Shown here one piece after another: positions 38,351-46,600 of a stretch of 64,000 bases of DNA. The translations under genes were made by a program, and so were the position numbers. Origin of the DNA: JAWKTT01 sp041398965 (GTDB lineage Bacteria > Planctomycetota > Planctomycetia > Planctomycetales > Planctomycetaceae); assembly GCA_041398965.1 (NCBI GenBank), contig JAWKTT010000018.1, positions 43,850 through 107,849 on the forward strand, read 5' to 3'. Under the pieces are notes generated by a model. That model saw only the letters and a list, made by a program, of their open reading frames with translations. It ran no database searches and had not been told where the DNA came from. How positions within the stretch are numbered: the stretch's first letter is position 1; the number at the start of each line of letters is the position of its first letter.

Positions 38351-38598
38351 CAGCAGTTCAAAGTGGTGGCGGGGGGCGGCCGAATCTGGTGGCGCCGGGT
38401 GGGTGAAGGCCGCCAGAAATCGGGTCGTGTGTCGCGGGAAAAGCGTGACTGGGGGAGTTGTTCAGCGAGTACGCCTGCGACGCCGTTTGGCAGCCGGTAG
38501 CTTTCCCCTTTCGTCTCCAGGATGTGACAGCGGTGCGTCAGTCGATCCGGCGCCGCTCCGGTGAGCCGTTCGCTCCCCAGGCTAAGAGGTCCGGACAC
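38346..38598 (-). mobile_element. IS21-family remnant: IstB C-terminus and element end
   Basis: On the minus strand, GPLSLGSERLTGAAPDRLTH then RCHILETKGESYRLPN matches the C-terminus of IS21-family IstB ATPases (SERLTGALLDRLTHRxHIL). It continues through a non-coding stretch to TGTTGACAGCAGTTC at about 38345-38359, a TGT-type end. The terminal 125 bp (38347-38472) recurs in inverted orientation at 48862-48991. IstA and most of IstB are absent. Confidence 0.7.
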
Positions 38599-38653
38599 CA
38601 GCGTTAACCCGGATGCGATCTGGCCCCAGAGACTCTGAGACTTTGGCCTCGGC

Positions 38654-38815
38654 CTCTGTCCTCTTTCGATTTCTGGCGGTTTTTCGGTGATTTCGAAGCT
38701 GATTCATCCGTTGCTCGTTCTGATCGCCACCGCCACCGATCGGGAGCTGGCACAGGCTTTGCGGTACCTGAAAATCGAGAACCGCATCCTCAGAGACCGA
38801 CTGCCGAGGGCGAGG
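38654..38815 (+). pseudogene. Integrase-type transposase N-terminal remnant (copy A)
   Basis: The frame from 38687 reads ISKLIHPLLVLIATATDREL followed by AQALRYLKIENRILRDRLPR, the N-terminus of an integrase-core transposase of the same type as the one at 36696. About 160 bp (38654-38815) is roughly 90 percent identical by eye to 48524-48686. The rest of the transposase is replaced by other sequence, and only the CTCTGTCC portion of the left terminal repeat survives. Confidence 0.7.
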
Positions 38816-38895
38816 CGAAGCCGGTATCGCCGCGTGCGCGGGCGGCGCAGTTCCTGCTGGTACATTGGTGTTTGCGGGCCACAACCGCTCGCATC

Positions 38896-39600
38896 ATGAT
38901 TCCTTCGACGGGGGTCGGGGAGAATGAAACGCCGCTCAAACTGAGCCATGCCGTTTCGATTGCATGTCTCAACGGCGCGGCGGACGTGGATCTCAGCTAC
39001 GCGAGGTTCATCACAATCAGGCCCTTCATGCGGCACATCGAACGTGTCGGAAATGCCGGATCCCGTGATGCACGTATCCAGATGAAGGTCGATGCGACGC
39101 TTGAGGATTTGAGTTTCTCAGGACTCATCCTGCCCGCGGGGCAGGAATGGTTCGACAACAACGCGGAACTGAAGCTGGCTCTCCTGAAACACTTTACTTC
39201 CGACCCTCTTTCGGAGTCGATCGCCGCCAAGATCATTCGCGCGGAGACGCTCGCCACCGCAGCAGTCCCGGAGGAAGAACTCCTCAATTGGCTGAAGCAG
39301 GTCGCTGAGTCGTTCGCAGAGAATGAAGACACCACCATTCAGGCACTCCACGAAGCTGAAGCCCTGTTTAATCAGACCGCCACCGAGCAGGAAGAGACGC
39401 TCGCAAAGTCCGTGGCGGCCCTTCGTAAAGCTCGTGCGGGGCAGGAGCCGGCACGTGTACAGAAGTTGATCGAGCAATACCTGGATCAGGATCGGGAACT
39501 CGCTGAATCACTGGAAGCGGCCTTGCAGAATGAGACGAAGCTACTTACTGAGCCGTTCTCGTCGTTACGCAAACGATCTGCGGCGGTTGGTCACGATTAA
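38896..39600 (+). CDS. Hypothetical protein inside a disrupted element
   Basis: A 235-residue frame (ATG 38896) with convincing composition from about residue 30: FITIRPFMRHIERVGNAGSR, LSFSGLILPAGQEWFDNNAE, then a long Ala/Glu-rich helical C-terminus (EEELLNWLKQVAESFAENED, QEETLAKSVAALRKARAGQE). I recognise no family. The C-terminal half is probably coiled coil. It lies between the transposase N-terminal remnant and the element's right terminal repeat, so it looks like cargo or later insertion. Confidence 0.55.
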   Translation: MIPSTGVGENETPLKLSHAVSIACLNGAADVDLSYARFITIRPFMRHIERVGNAGSRDARIQMKVDATLEDLSFSGLILPAGQEWFDNNAELKLALLKHFTSDPLSESIAAKIIRAETLATAAVPEEELLNWLKQVAESFAENEDTTIQALHEAEALFNQTATEQEETLAKSVAALRKARAGQEPARVQKLIEQYLDQDRELAESLEAALQNETKLLTEPFSSLRKRSAAVGHD

Positions 39601-40004
39601 TGAGCTGACGGCCTCTTGACCGCTCGCGCCCGATACTATCACACCCTCCGGCCACATCGGGGAATCGAGAATCGTCTCCCCGTAGGATCAACTCCTCCAC
39701 CAGACACCCCGCCAAACCCGGCCGACCTCGTCTGCCAGCACCATCTCGGTGGAGTGCTGAAACACTTTGCCCCCCGCGCCGCCTGAGGCTGGAACCATTG
39801 TGTCCCATCCGGTCCACCGGGACAGGGACAGCGATCAACGTCTGCGCAGACTCGCAAGGTCGACCGCAGAACGCTTCTCAGCCTTCCTTGAGTCGAACTG
39901 AGACGCTCGTCGACTGCTTCCTGAGCCCCATCTCACCCGACACTCCTTCGCCTCCGCACCAGTTCAACTCTCGAAACCCCGCTTCCTTCCGATCAACAAA
40001 CCCC

Positions 40005-40027
40005 GGACAGAGTTTTTACACCCCGCG
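40005..40027 (-). repeat. Right terminal repeat of the copy A element
   Basis: GGACAGAGTTTTTACACC at 40005-40022 continues to 40027 and is identical over 23 bp to 48839-48861. The preceding 70 bp (39934-40004) also match copy B. The repeat marks the right end of a disrupted element that starts near 38654. Confidence 0.75.
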
Positions 40028-40118
40028 CGATCTGCGAAAGTCCGACAGCTTGCCGAACAAATCCCGCAATATTCCGGAACTTGCATGGTGACTGCGAAGA
40101 AATAGCCTTCAAACAAAA

Positions 40119-40148
40119 CAAGCGTCGCAACCGATGTTGCGACGCTTG
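40119..40148 (-). terminator. Intrinsic terminator of the three-domain secreted protein gene
   Basis: CAAGCGTCGCAAC (40119-40131) and GTTGCGACGCTTG (40136-40148) form a perfect 13-bp stem with loop CGAT. Read leftward it is followed by TGTTTTGTTT, so it ends transcription of the leftward gene at 40212. The motif ACAAGCGTCGCAAC recurs at about 42191-42204, downstream of the small secreted protein gene. Confidence 0.85.
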
Positions 40149-40211
40149 CTGTATCACGATTCTGAATCCGCTTTCGGCGAACGGGGTTTAACCGTCGCCG
40201 GCATTACAGAT

Positions 40212-41822
40212 TTACTTTCTTATCCATGCCGCTGCAGTGACCGCCAAGTGGTCTCTATAATATATGCCATCGGGGCCATTGTCCACGACAAGGGTGACAG
40301 TTTCACCTTTCTTGAGGTCGATTTGGAGTTCATGGGTTGCCTTGATTGTATTCTTGTCGAGCGCCTTGGTCCATAACGGCGCACTACCTTTGGCTTTCGG
40401 TCCGTAAATACTCACCCCGACCCCAGTGGGCGACTCCATGATCAAAGACATGTTGTAATTGAACACATGATGGCCGTCCTCCTGTGCCGTATACTGAGCA
40501 ACCACGCTCTCGCCCTTGTTAGGCCCTGGGTGCAAAATGACTGAGCCTTCGCTTTTGGCAGGGTAGTGAATCATGAACCCGTCAGTTTTATGGTTGATCG
40601 GAGAATCACTCGTGTTCTGACAAACGGACCACCAAGCTCCATATCCCTCCGCCGTTTTGTTTCTTCTCTCGATCGATGTGATCTTGTCTTTAGCGAACGG
40701 TTGGTCCGTCAATTCAAACTCTTTAAACGAACCGACGTCGCTTGCGATCGAGAGGTAGCCGAACTGGAAGGGGCCACCCTTGATGTCCAGCTTTGCGGCA
40801 TCCTTCGGAACCGAATCGGCGAGCCCACCCCTGAACATCTCAAAAACCTGGTCCTCCATGCCGGCACCGCCAGCGTTGGCTCTCCTGAGCTTGAAGTTGC
40901 CCGTTGGCTTTCCTCCGCCTTTCGGGTTGACCCCGTCGACAGACAGAACATTTGCCTGATCGTCGAGGCAGACCAACTGATAGCCTTTGGAGTGCTGATG
41001 AAGTACCCACTTCGTCTTCTCAGTGCCATTCATTTTCACGGCGGCGCCATCTCCACTACCTTCGGAGTGCAACCAACCGTCTGCGGTTTCAATTTCGTAG
41101 ACGTGGTTGTCTTGTCCTTGTGGGCCTTTGACTCGCTCCCCCGTGTCATGCAACGTCAGGTGCAATTCCGCTGTGCCGTCACCCTTCTTGTTGACGAACG
41201 TAAACTGCGGAGTAGTCACCACGCCAACACCAAAGTCTGCGGCGTCCAGAAGATTGCCTTGTGACTTGTCGTTACCTGTCGGGGCTGTACCAAAAATGGC
41301 GGTGTAGGCGAATCGGATCGTATTCCCCTTTGCTACGATCTGCTTTTCGCCCTCGTGGGTGTATTTCATCCACTTGTCGTTGCCGGTGGTGTATTGCTTT
41401 GAGAACAACGGCTCGTCGTCAGGTGTATTGGCTTTACCGTCGGGACCGAGGTCGGTGATCGTCAGTTTCATCGTGTCGTTGCCATTGCGTCCGCGATGAG
41501 CAAACGTAAATTCAAGGATTTCACCCGCCTTAATGCCATCGGAATCCTGAAAAAGGGTTCCGTCCTTGTCCGCGTTGAGTTCCACGCACTGCTCGCCGTC
41601 ATACGCTTTGACAGAATTATATCCCCTCCAAATCTCAAACCTATTATCGGTGGTGGTCCACCCCTCAATGTCTTCTACAAAATCAATCTCCTTCTCAATG
41701 GCAGGTTGCTCAAAGCTCGGATTGATGTGGCCTCTTTGTGCCGGTTTGCTCGACTGCTGTGCAAATGTGGCGGGAATTGGTGCCCCGACAGCAAGTGCGA
41801 GTGCGAAGATGATCTGTTTCAT
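40212..41822 (-). CDS. Three-domain secreted protein sharing a domain with the adjacent kinase
   Basis: I start at ATG 41822 (MKQIIFALALAVGAPIPATF), a clear signal peptide; the frame upstream is not protein-like. The 536-residue product has an N-terminal domain (residues about 34-200) beginning NPSFEQP, with YDGEQCVELNADKDGTLFQD, FTFAHRGRNGNDTMKLTITD and LDAADFGVGVVTTPQ, closely matching the C-terminus of the kinase encoded downstream. A middle beta-trefoil-like region (KTKWVLHQHSKGYQLVCLDD) resembles the small secreted protein at 42298. The C-terminal 200 residues (SIASDVGSFKEFELTDQPFA, then VTLVVDNGPDGIYYRDHLAV) are separate. Binding or adhesive function is plausible. Confidence 0.75.
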   Translation of the reverse strand: MKQIIFALALAVGAPIPATFAQQSSKPAQRGHINPSFEQPAIEKEIDFVEDIEGWTTTDNRFEIWRGYNSVKAYDGEQCVELNADKDGTLFQDSDGIKAGEILEFTFAHRGRNGNDTMKLTITDLGPDGKANTPDDEPLFSKQYTTGNDKWMKYTHEGEKQIVAKGNTIRFAYTAIFGTAPTGNDKSQGNLLDAADFGVGVVTTPQFTFVNKKGDGTAELHLTLHDTGERVKGPQGQDNHVYEIETADGWLHSEGSGDGAAVKMNGTEKTKWVLHQHSKGYQLVCLDDQANVLSVDGVNPKGGGKPTGNFKLRRANAGGAGMEDQVFEMFRGGLADSVPKDAAKLDIKGGPFQFGYLSIASDVGSFKEFELTDQPFAKDKITSIERRNKTAEGYGAWWSVCQNTSDSPINHKTDGFMIHYPAKSEGSVILHPGPNKGESVVAQYTAQEDGHHVFNYNMSLIMESPTGVGVSIYGPKAKGSAPLWTKALDKNTIKATHELQIDLKKGETVTLVVDNGPDGIYYRDHLAVTAAAWIRK

Positions 41823-42069
41823 TAACGAGAATCCTTGTGTTCTAAAGTGTTGCATTCCACAGTCCGGATCAACACGCCCGGCCTGCACAGATGGTAAATG
41901 GTCAACCGAGGCGAGAACCCGGCAGGCCATTACAGTGTTGCAAATGCCACCGCAGTTCGAGCTCTGGGCAACCTGGACTTGGCCAGGAGCACATGTTTCC
42001 CACAGAGCTGGAAGATTACCGGTAACCGATTCAAGGTCTGGAGAGAATTCCGCGGCCCAACGGCATATC

Positions 42070-42140
42070 TCAAGTTTCCTGAACATCAAAGTAAAATGTC
42101 TAAATGCGTCTCAAGCCCGACAGGAAAATGGGGAAATGTG
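42070..42140. repeat. Upstream repeat block 1
   Basis: About 70 bp sharing roughly 80 percent identity by eye with 42793-42858. The core CTCAAGCCCGACAGGA (42110-42125) is identical in both, and flanking positions such as TTTCCT and AATGTC also agree. It sits in the 475-bp gap between the two secreted-protein genes. The gap holds nothing else beyond a short hairpin (ACAAGCG TCGCAA CGCTTGT at about 42191-42210). Confidence 0.6.
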
Positions 42141-42297
42141 TCTAGTTTCCTGGTAAAATCCTAAAGAACTTCACGCTGCCGTCAATCGCAACAAGCGTCG
42201 CAACGCTTGTCATGCTGGAAGAGTCATGGTCTGTTGGCAGCCACTTTGCAGTTAAGGATTGCAACACAGGCAACGCCAGCGACCCCAGGAACGAAGC

Positions 42298-42720
42298 CTA
42301 CTTTAGTTTCATTTCCCAGAGCTGATCTTTAGTGCCTTGGGCGCGTGTGAGCGAATAACCGCCTTTCGTCGACAGGCAGTTCGCTCCATTGTCCTTATGG
42401 TGCAGGCTCCAGCCAGCCTTATTTTTATGCAGCCACCAGTGCGTTTCGTTTGGGCCTGCATAATCAACCTTGGCTCCGGCATTGGCACTCTCGGCGGAAA
42501 GGAAAGCCGGCTTACCGTCGCCAGTGTGAAGCAGGTAAATTCCATCCCCGTTGTAGTCACCGACTTTCTCAATCCGCGCATCAAATTGCACAACACCAGC
42601 GTCGGTTCTGTTTGTGAAATCGTAGAGTCCGTCCTCGGGGACTTCAGCCTGTGCACTCCCGGCAAGCATGGCAAGCACGGCAGCGAGAGCGACAAATCCC
42701 GCAGCAACCTTTGTGTTCAT
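42298..42720 (-). CDS. Small secreted protein related to the middle domain of its neighbour
   Basis: From ATG 42720 the product MNTKVAAGFVALAAVLAMLA with GSAQA at the cleavage site is a 140-residue secreted protein. The mature part contains VGDYNGDGIYLLHTGDGKPA and GPNETHWWLHKNKAGWSLHH, then CLSTKGGYSLTRAQGTKDQL and WEMKLK. The order of W-LH, LH-D-AN-LS and Q-WEM matches the middle domain of the protein encoded at 40212, so I infer a common beta-trefoil-like domain. It is divergent from the ECF sigma gene 212 bp away. Confidence 0.7.
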   Translation of the reverse strand: MNTKVAAGFVALAAVLAMLAGSAQAEVPEDGLYDFTNRTDAGVVQFDARIEKVGDYNGDGIYLLHTGDGKPAFLSAESANAGAKVDYAGPNETHWWLHKNKAGWSLHHKDNGANCLSTKGGYSLTRAQGTKDQLWEMKLK

Positions 42721-42792
42721 CGTGTTCTCCTGTTGGTTCAGTGTGGTGAAAGTGGAAGCCAACTGCGGCTTGTTGCGGATCGAACGAACCAG

Positions 42793-42858
42793 CTCAATTT
42801 CCTCAACCTCAACAGTCCAATGTCCAAGTCCGGCTCAAGCCCGACAGGAGATTTGGAG
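42793..42858. repeat. Upstream repeat block 2
   Basis: The partner of block 1, with the identical core CTCAAGCCCGACAGGA at 42834-42849. It lies in the divergent promoter region between the small secreted gene (start 42720) and the ECF sigma gene (start 42933), which makes it a candidate regulatory element. A plausible reading is that block 1 is what remains of a duplicated copy of this promoter region. Confidence 0.6.
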
Positions 42859-42932
42859 GATTTCGGAATCTCGTTGAAAAAAGTCCCGGCCGGCGCTATC
42901 ATCCTGGTAGTAAACCTCTGGGGCTGCGGGGG

Positions 42933-43568
42933 TTGAGCACAGCCCTTGAGTCGTACCCGGAAATCAAAGTGGACAGTCAATCGGTAACGGGCTGGATTGA
43001 CCAGCTTGCGGAAGGCAACAAGGCGGCGGCTGAACGGCTTTGGCGGCATGTTTCTCTGCGTCTTGAGGATTTCGCGAGACGTAAGCTGGACGTTCAGACC
43101 CGGCGACGGTACGACGAACAGGACGCGGCGAACAGTGCCTTCCACAGCCTGTGTCTGGGCTTGGCGGAAGGTCGGATAGAGGCTCAGGATCGAGACGCCT
43201 TTTGGGGCCTGCTAGCAGTTATTACCTCCCGGAAAATCTCGGCCCAGCGGCGCCATGCAAATCGCCAGAAGCGGGGAGGCGGGAACACCAGCGGGGAATC
43301 TGCATTCGGTGATGCAGGCATCAATCAGTTCCAGGGGGGCGACTTGCCACCCGATGTGGCGGCCGAGGTCACCGAAAGTTGCGACCAGTTGCTCAACGCA
43401 ATTGCAGGCGAAAATCTGAGAAGCATTGTACTGCTCAAGTGGCAGGGGGCCACGAACAGGCAGGTTGCTGACGAATTGGAGTGCACGGAACGAACTGTTG
43501 AACGAAAGCTGGAACGAATTCGTCGAATTTGGGTCGAGGCTGGCCTGCACGACAACCAGCAATTTTAG
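42933..43568 (+). CDS. ECF-type RNA polymerase sigma factor
   Basis: A 211-residue ECF sigma factor of the planctomycete kinase-linked type. Region 2 includes RLWRHVSLRLEDFARRKLDV, RRRYDEQDAANSAFHSLC and DAFWGLLAVITSRKISAQRR; region 4 includes IVLLKWQGATNRQVADELEC followed by TERTVERKLERIRRIW, a helix-turn-helix. The start taken is TTG 42933, since no ATG precedes the conserved part. It lies 131 bp upstream of the kinase gene and on the same strand, the arrangement seen for sigma/kinase pairs in this phylum, so the kinase may control sigma activity. Confidence 0.88.
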   Translation: MSTALESYPEIKVDSQSVTGWIDQLAEGNKAAAERLWRHVSLRLEDFARRKLDVQTRRRYDEQDAANSAFHSLCLGLAEGRIEAQDRDAFWGLLAVITSRKISAQRRHANRQKRGGGNTSGESAFGDAGINQFQGGDLPPDVAAEVTESCDQLLNAIAGENLRSIVLLKWQGATNRQVADELECTERTVERKLERIRRIWVEAGLHDNQQF

Positions 43569-43699
43569 GGCCACGCCACCTGCGGGATTTCGACGTGGCG
43601 AATCTGCTAGTTTGCGGAAATTCAGTTTTTCCAGTCAATTCCTGTCGGTCTTGATCAGGTTTTGACCATTAGAACTGAGAAAAGATCGGTTCGAAATCC

Positions 43700-46600
43700 A
43701 TGAATGACCCATCCCTCAGGAATTCCACCTACCAGTCGCTGACAGACGAGCAACTCGCGGACATTGACGAACTTTGCGATCGTTTTGACCGGGAGTTGGT
43801 GACGGGGGGAAGTCCGCGCATCGAATCGTATTTGGCAGAGGTTTCGGAAGTCGCCCGAGAGGGACTGTTGGCGGAACTGCTGGCGATGAAGATCGAATAT
43901 CGCACCCGGCGGGGAGAAGTACCACGTCCCGACGAATACGTCGAAAGATTCCCTCAGCAGAGAGGTGTCATCGCGGGAGTGTTTTCTGGCGCATCTAGAA
44001 CTCAATGTCGCGACGACCGTACCATTCTGAATAACAGTCGGATCGAGTCACCGGTTGAGGCTCCACTGGAACTGGAGAATTTTCGACTCATCAAACTACT
44101 CGGCAGCGGCGGAATGGGGGTTGTCTGGCTGGCAGAGCAAGACAAGCCAGTCAAACGTCGGGTTGCTCTCAAGCTCATCAAGTCAGAGGTGCCGTCGAAG
44201 GACGTGATGGTTCGGTTTGAAGCCGAAAAGCAAGCCCTGGCGATGATGGACCACCCCAACATCGCTCGCGTTCTTGACGCCGGCACCACCGACGACGGTC
44301 GTCCGTATTTTGTCATGGAACTTGTCGAGGGAGTTCCCATCACTCAGTATTGCGACGACAATAAGTTGAGTGTCGACGAACGCCTGAAGCTGTTCGTTCC
44401 AGTGTGCAAGGCCGTGCAACACGCACATCAGAAGGGCATTGTCCATCGCGATTTGAAACCGTCGAACGTGTTGGTGACTGTGGTCGACGGCCAGCCCGTT
44501 CCCAAAGTTATCGACTTCGGTCTCGCGAAAGCTGTCGAGCAGAACCTAATGCTCAGTGACGCCACATTGCAGACGGAATTCGGCAAGGTCGTCGGAACCG
44601 TGCAGTACATGTCGCCGGAGCAGGCTGAACTGAGAGGATCAGAATCCGAAGACATCGACACGCGGACAGATGTCTATTCACTGGGAGTCATGCTGTATGA
44701 GTTGCTGACAGGCACCACTCCGCTTGACAAGGGAACGCTGGGACAGAACGCGCTGCTCAAGGTTCTACAGATTATCCGTGAGGACGCCCCTCCTCGCCCG
44801 AGCAGTCGCTTGAGCTCAGCATCGTACGAAGCGAATTCCGCGGTCAGCGATTTGCGAAATGTGCATCCTGCCCGGCTCCAGCAGATTTTGCGCGGCGAAC
44901 TCGACTGGGTTGTGATGAAGGCCCTCGAAAAAGATCGGGCCCGCAGGTACCAGACGGCCAATGACCTGGCTCAGGAACTGACCAACTACCTGACGGGCGT
45001 AGCGGTGGCCGCACGGCCACCCTCGGCGTGGTATCAACTGCAGAAGTTTGCCAACCGAAATCGAGTACTCGTCGCTGCTGTACTCGCGGTAAGTGTTGCA
45101 CTTGTGGCTGGCATTGTTGGGACAACATACGGACTGCTTCGCGCGAATGAGAAGGCCAGCGAGGCTGAAATTGAGCGGGGGAAGGCTTTAGGCAACGAAC
45201 ATCTGGCAAACCTCGAAAAAGATAAGGCGAGGTCGAACGAACAACGTGCCATCGCCAATGAAAAACGGGCTGTCGCTGCCGAATTGCATGCTGAAGCAGA
45301 GTCGCAGCGCGCTCGTGATTCTGAAGCCAGTGCGAAGTTCCAGCTTGCAGTCGCCCGCTGGGAGGCTGGTCGAGCGCGCGATGCGCGAGACTTGCTGCAG
45401 GAAATCCCGCCTGAGTACCGCGACAACTTCGAGTGGAGATTCTGTCGCCGGCAATTCGAGGGAAGCGACTTTACGTGTTACGGCCACTCACAAGTTGTCC
45501 GCCGCGTCGCCTACAGCCCAAATGGAACCGAAGTCGCCACGGCAAGTATGGATTCCACCATAAAGTTGTGGGATGCACGCACCGGCGCGGAAATCAAAAC
45601 ATTACGCGGGCAGGAGGGGGCAGTTCACCAGGTTGTATTCAGCCCCGATGGAACGCACATTGCCTCAAGTGGTAGCGACAGAACCATCAGGATTTGGGAC
45701 ATACGGACTGGAGAAATTACCACGAAGCTTGAGGGACACGAGCATTATATCCTGACAATTGCGTTCACCTCAGATGGCACACAGCTGTTGTCGGCAAGCG
45801 ATAAAGCCACGATCAGGCGCTGGGACGCGGCTTCAGGTCAGGAAATGTCCAAAGCGGAAATCCGCCAGAATCCAACCGGCGGTGCATTCAGTCCCGATGG
45901 CAGCCGATTTCTATCCTTCAACAATTCGGGACTCATTCTCTGGGACACCGCGATTGGGCGAGAAATCAGAAGGCAAGCCAACACAAGGCCGTATCCGATA
46001 AGTGCCGTCTTCAGCGCCGATGGTCGCCATGTCGCCGTCGCCTGCCACGACACTGTGACCCTCTGGGACTCAGAGCTCACACATTCGCTCTGGACTGGGG
46101 ATGGAAAGGCGGGTTGGATTCGAGGTTTAGACTTCAGTCCGGATGGAACTCGCCTCGCGACATCAGGCGGCGACCGCAAGGCTCATATCTGGGATGTTGA
46201 GACCGGTGTGGAAACTATGACATTCGTTGGTCACAGCGATGCAGTGAATGATGTGGCCTTCAGCCCTGACGGCGCGCGGCTGGCAACGGTAAGTTTCGGC
46301 GACGCACTTAGGCTTTGGGACGTGCGAACAGGAGCGAATGTCGTTTCCGTTCGACCGCATGGAAGCATTGTGAACGGAATTGTCCTTTCGCAAGATGGCA
46401 ATCGTCTTGTTTCAGGCGGCTTTGACCGCAAACTTAAGATGACTGATGTTCATACCGGTGCGGAAATCTATAGTGTTAATGGCCATTTCAATGGCTCCGC
46501 TCCGGGATCGCATACGGTTGCCTGGAGCCCTGACGAGGCGTACATCGCCTTCGGTGCCGACGACAATACAGTGAAGTTGATTGACGCCAGGACAGGAGCG

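Noticed and set aside
40566..41264. A 232-codon rightward frame
   Set aside because: Antisense to the three-domain secreted protein, whose domain homology to the kinase fixes the coding strand.
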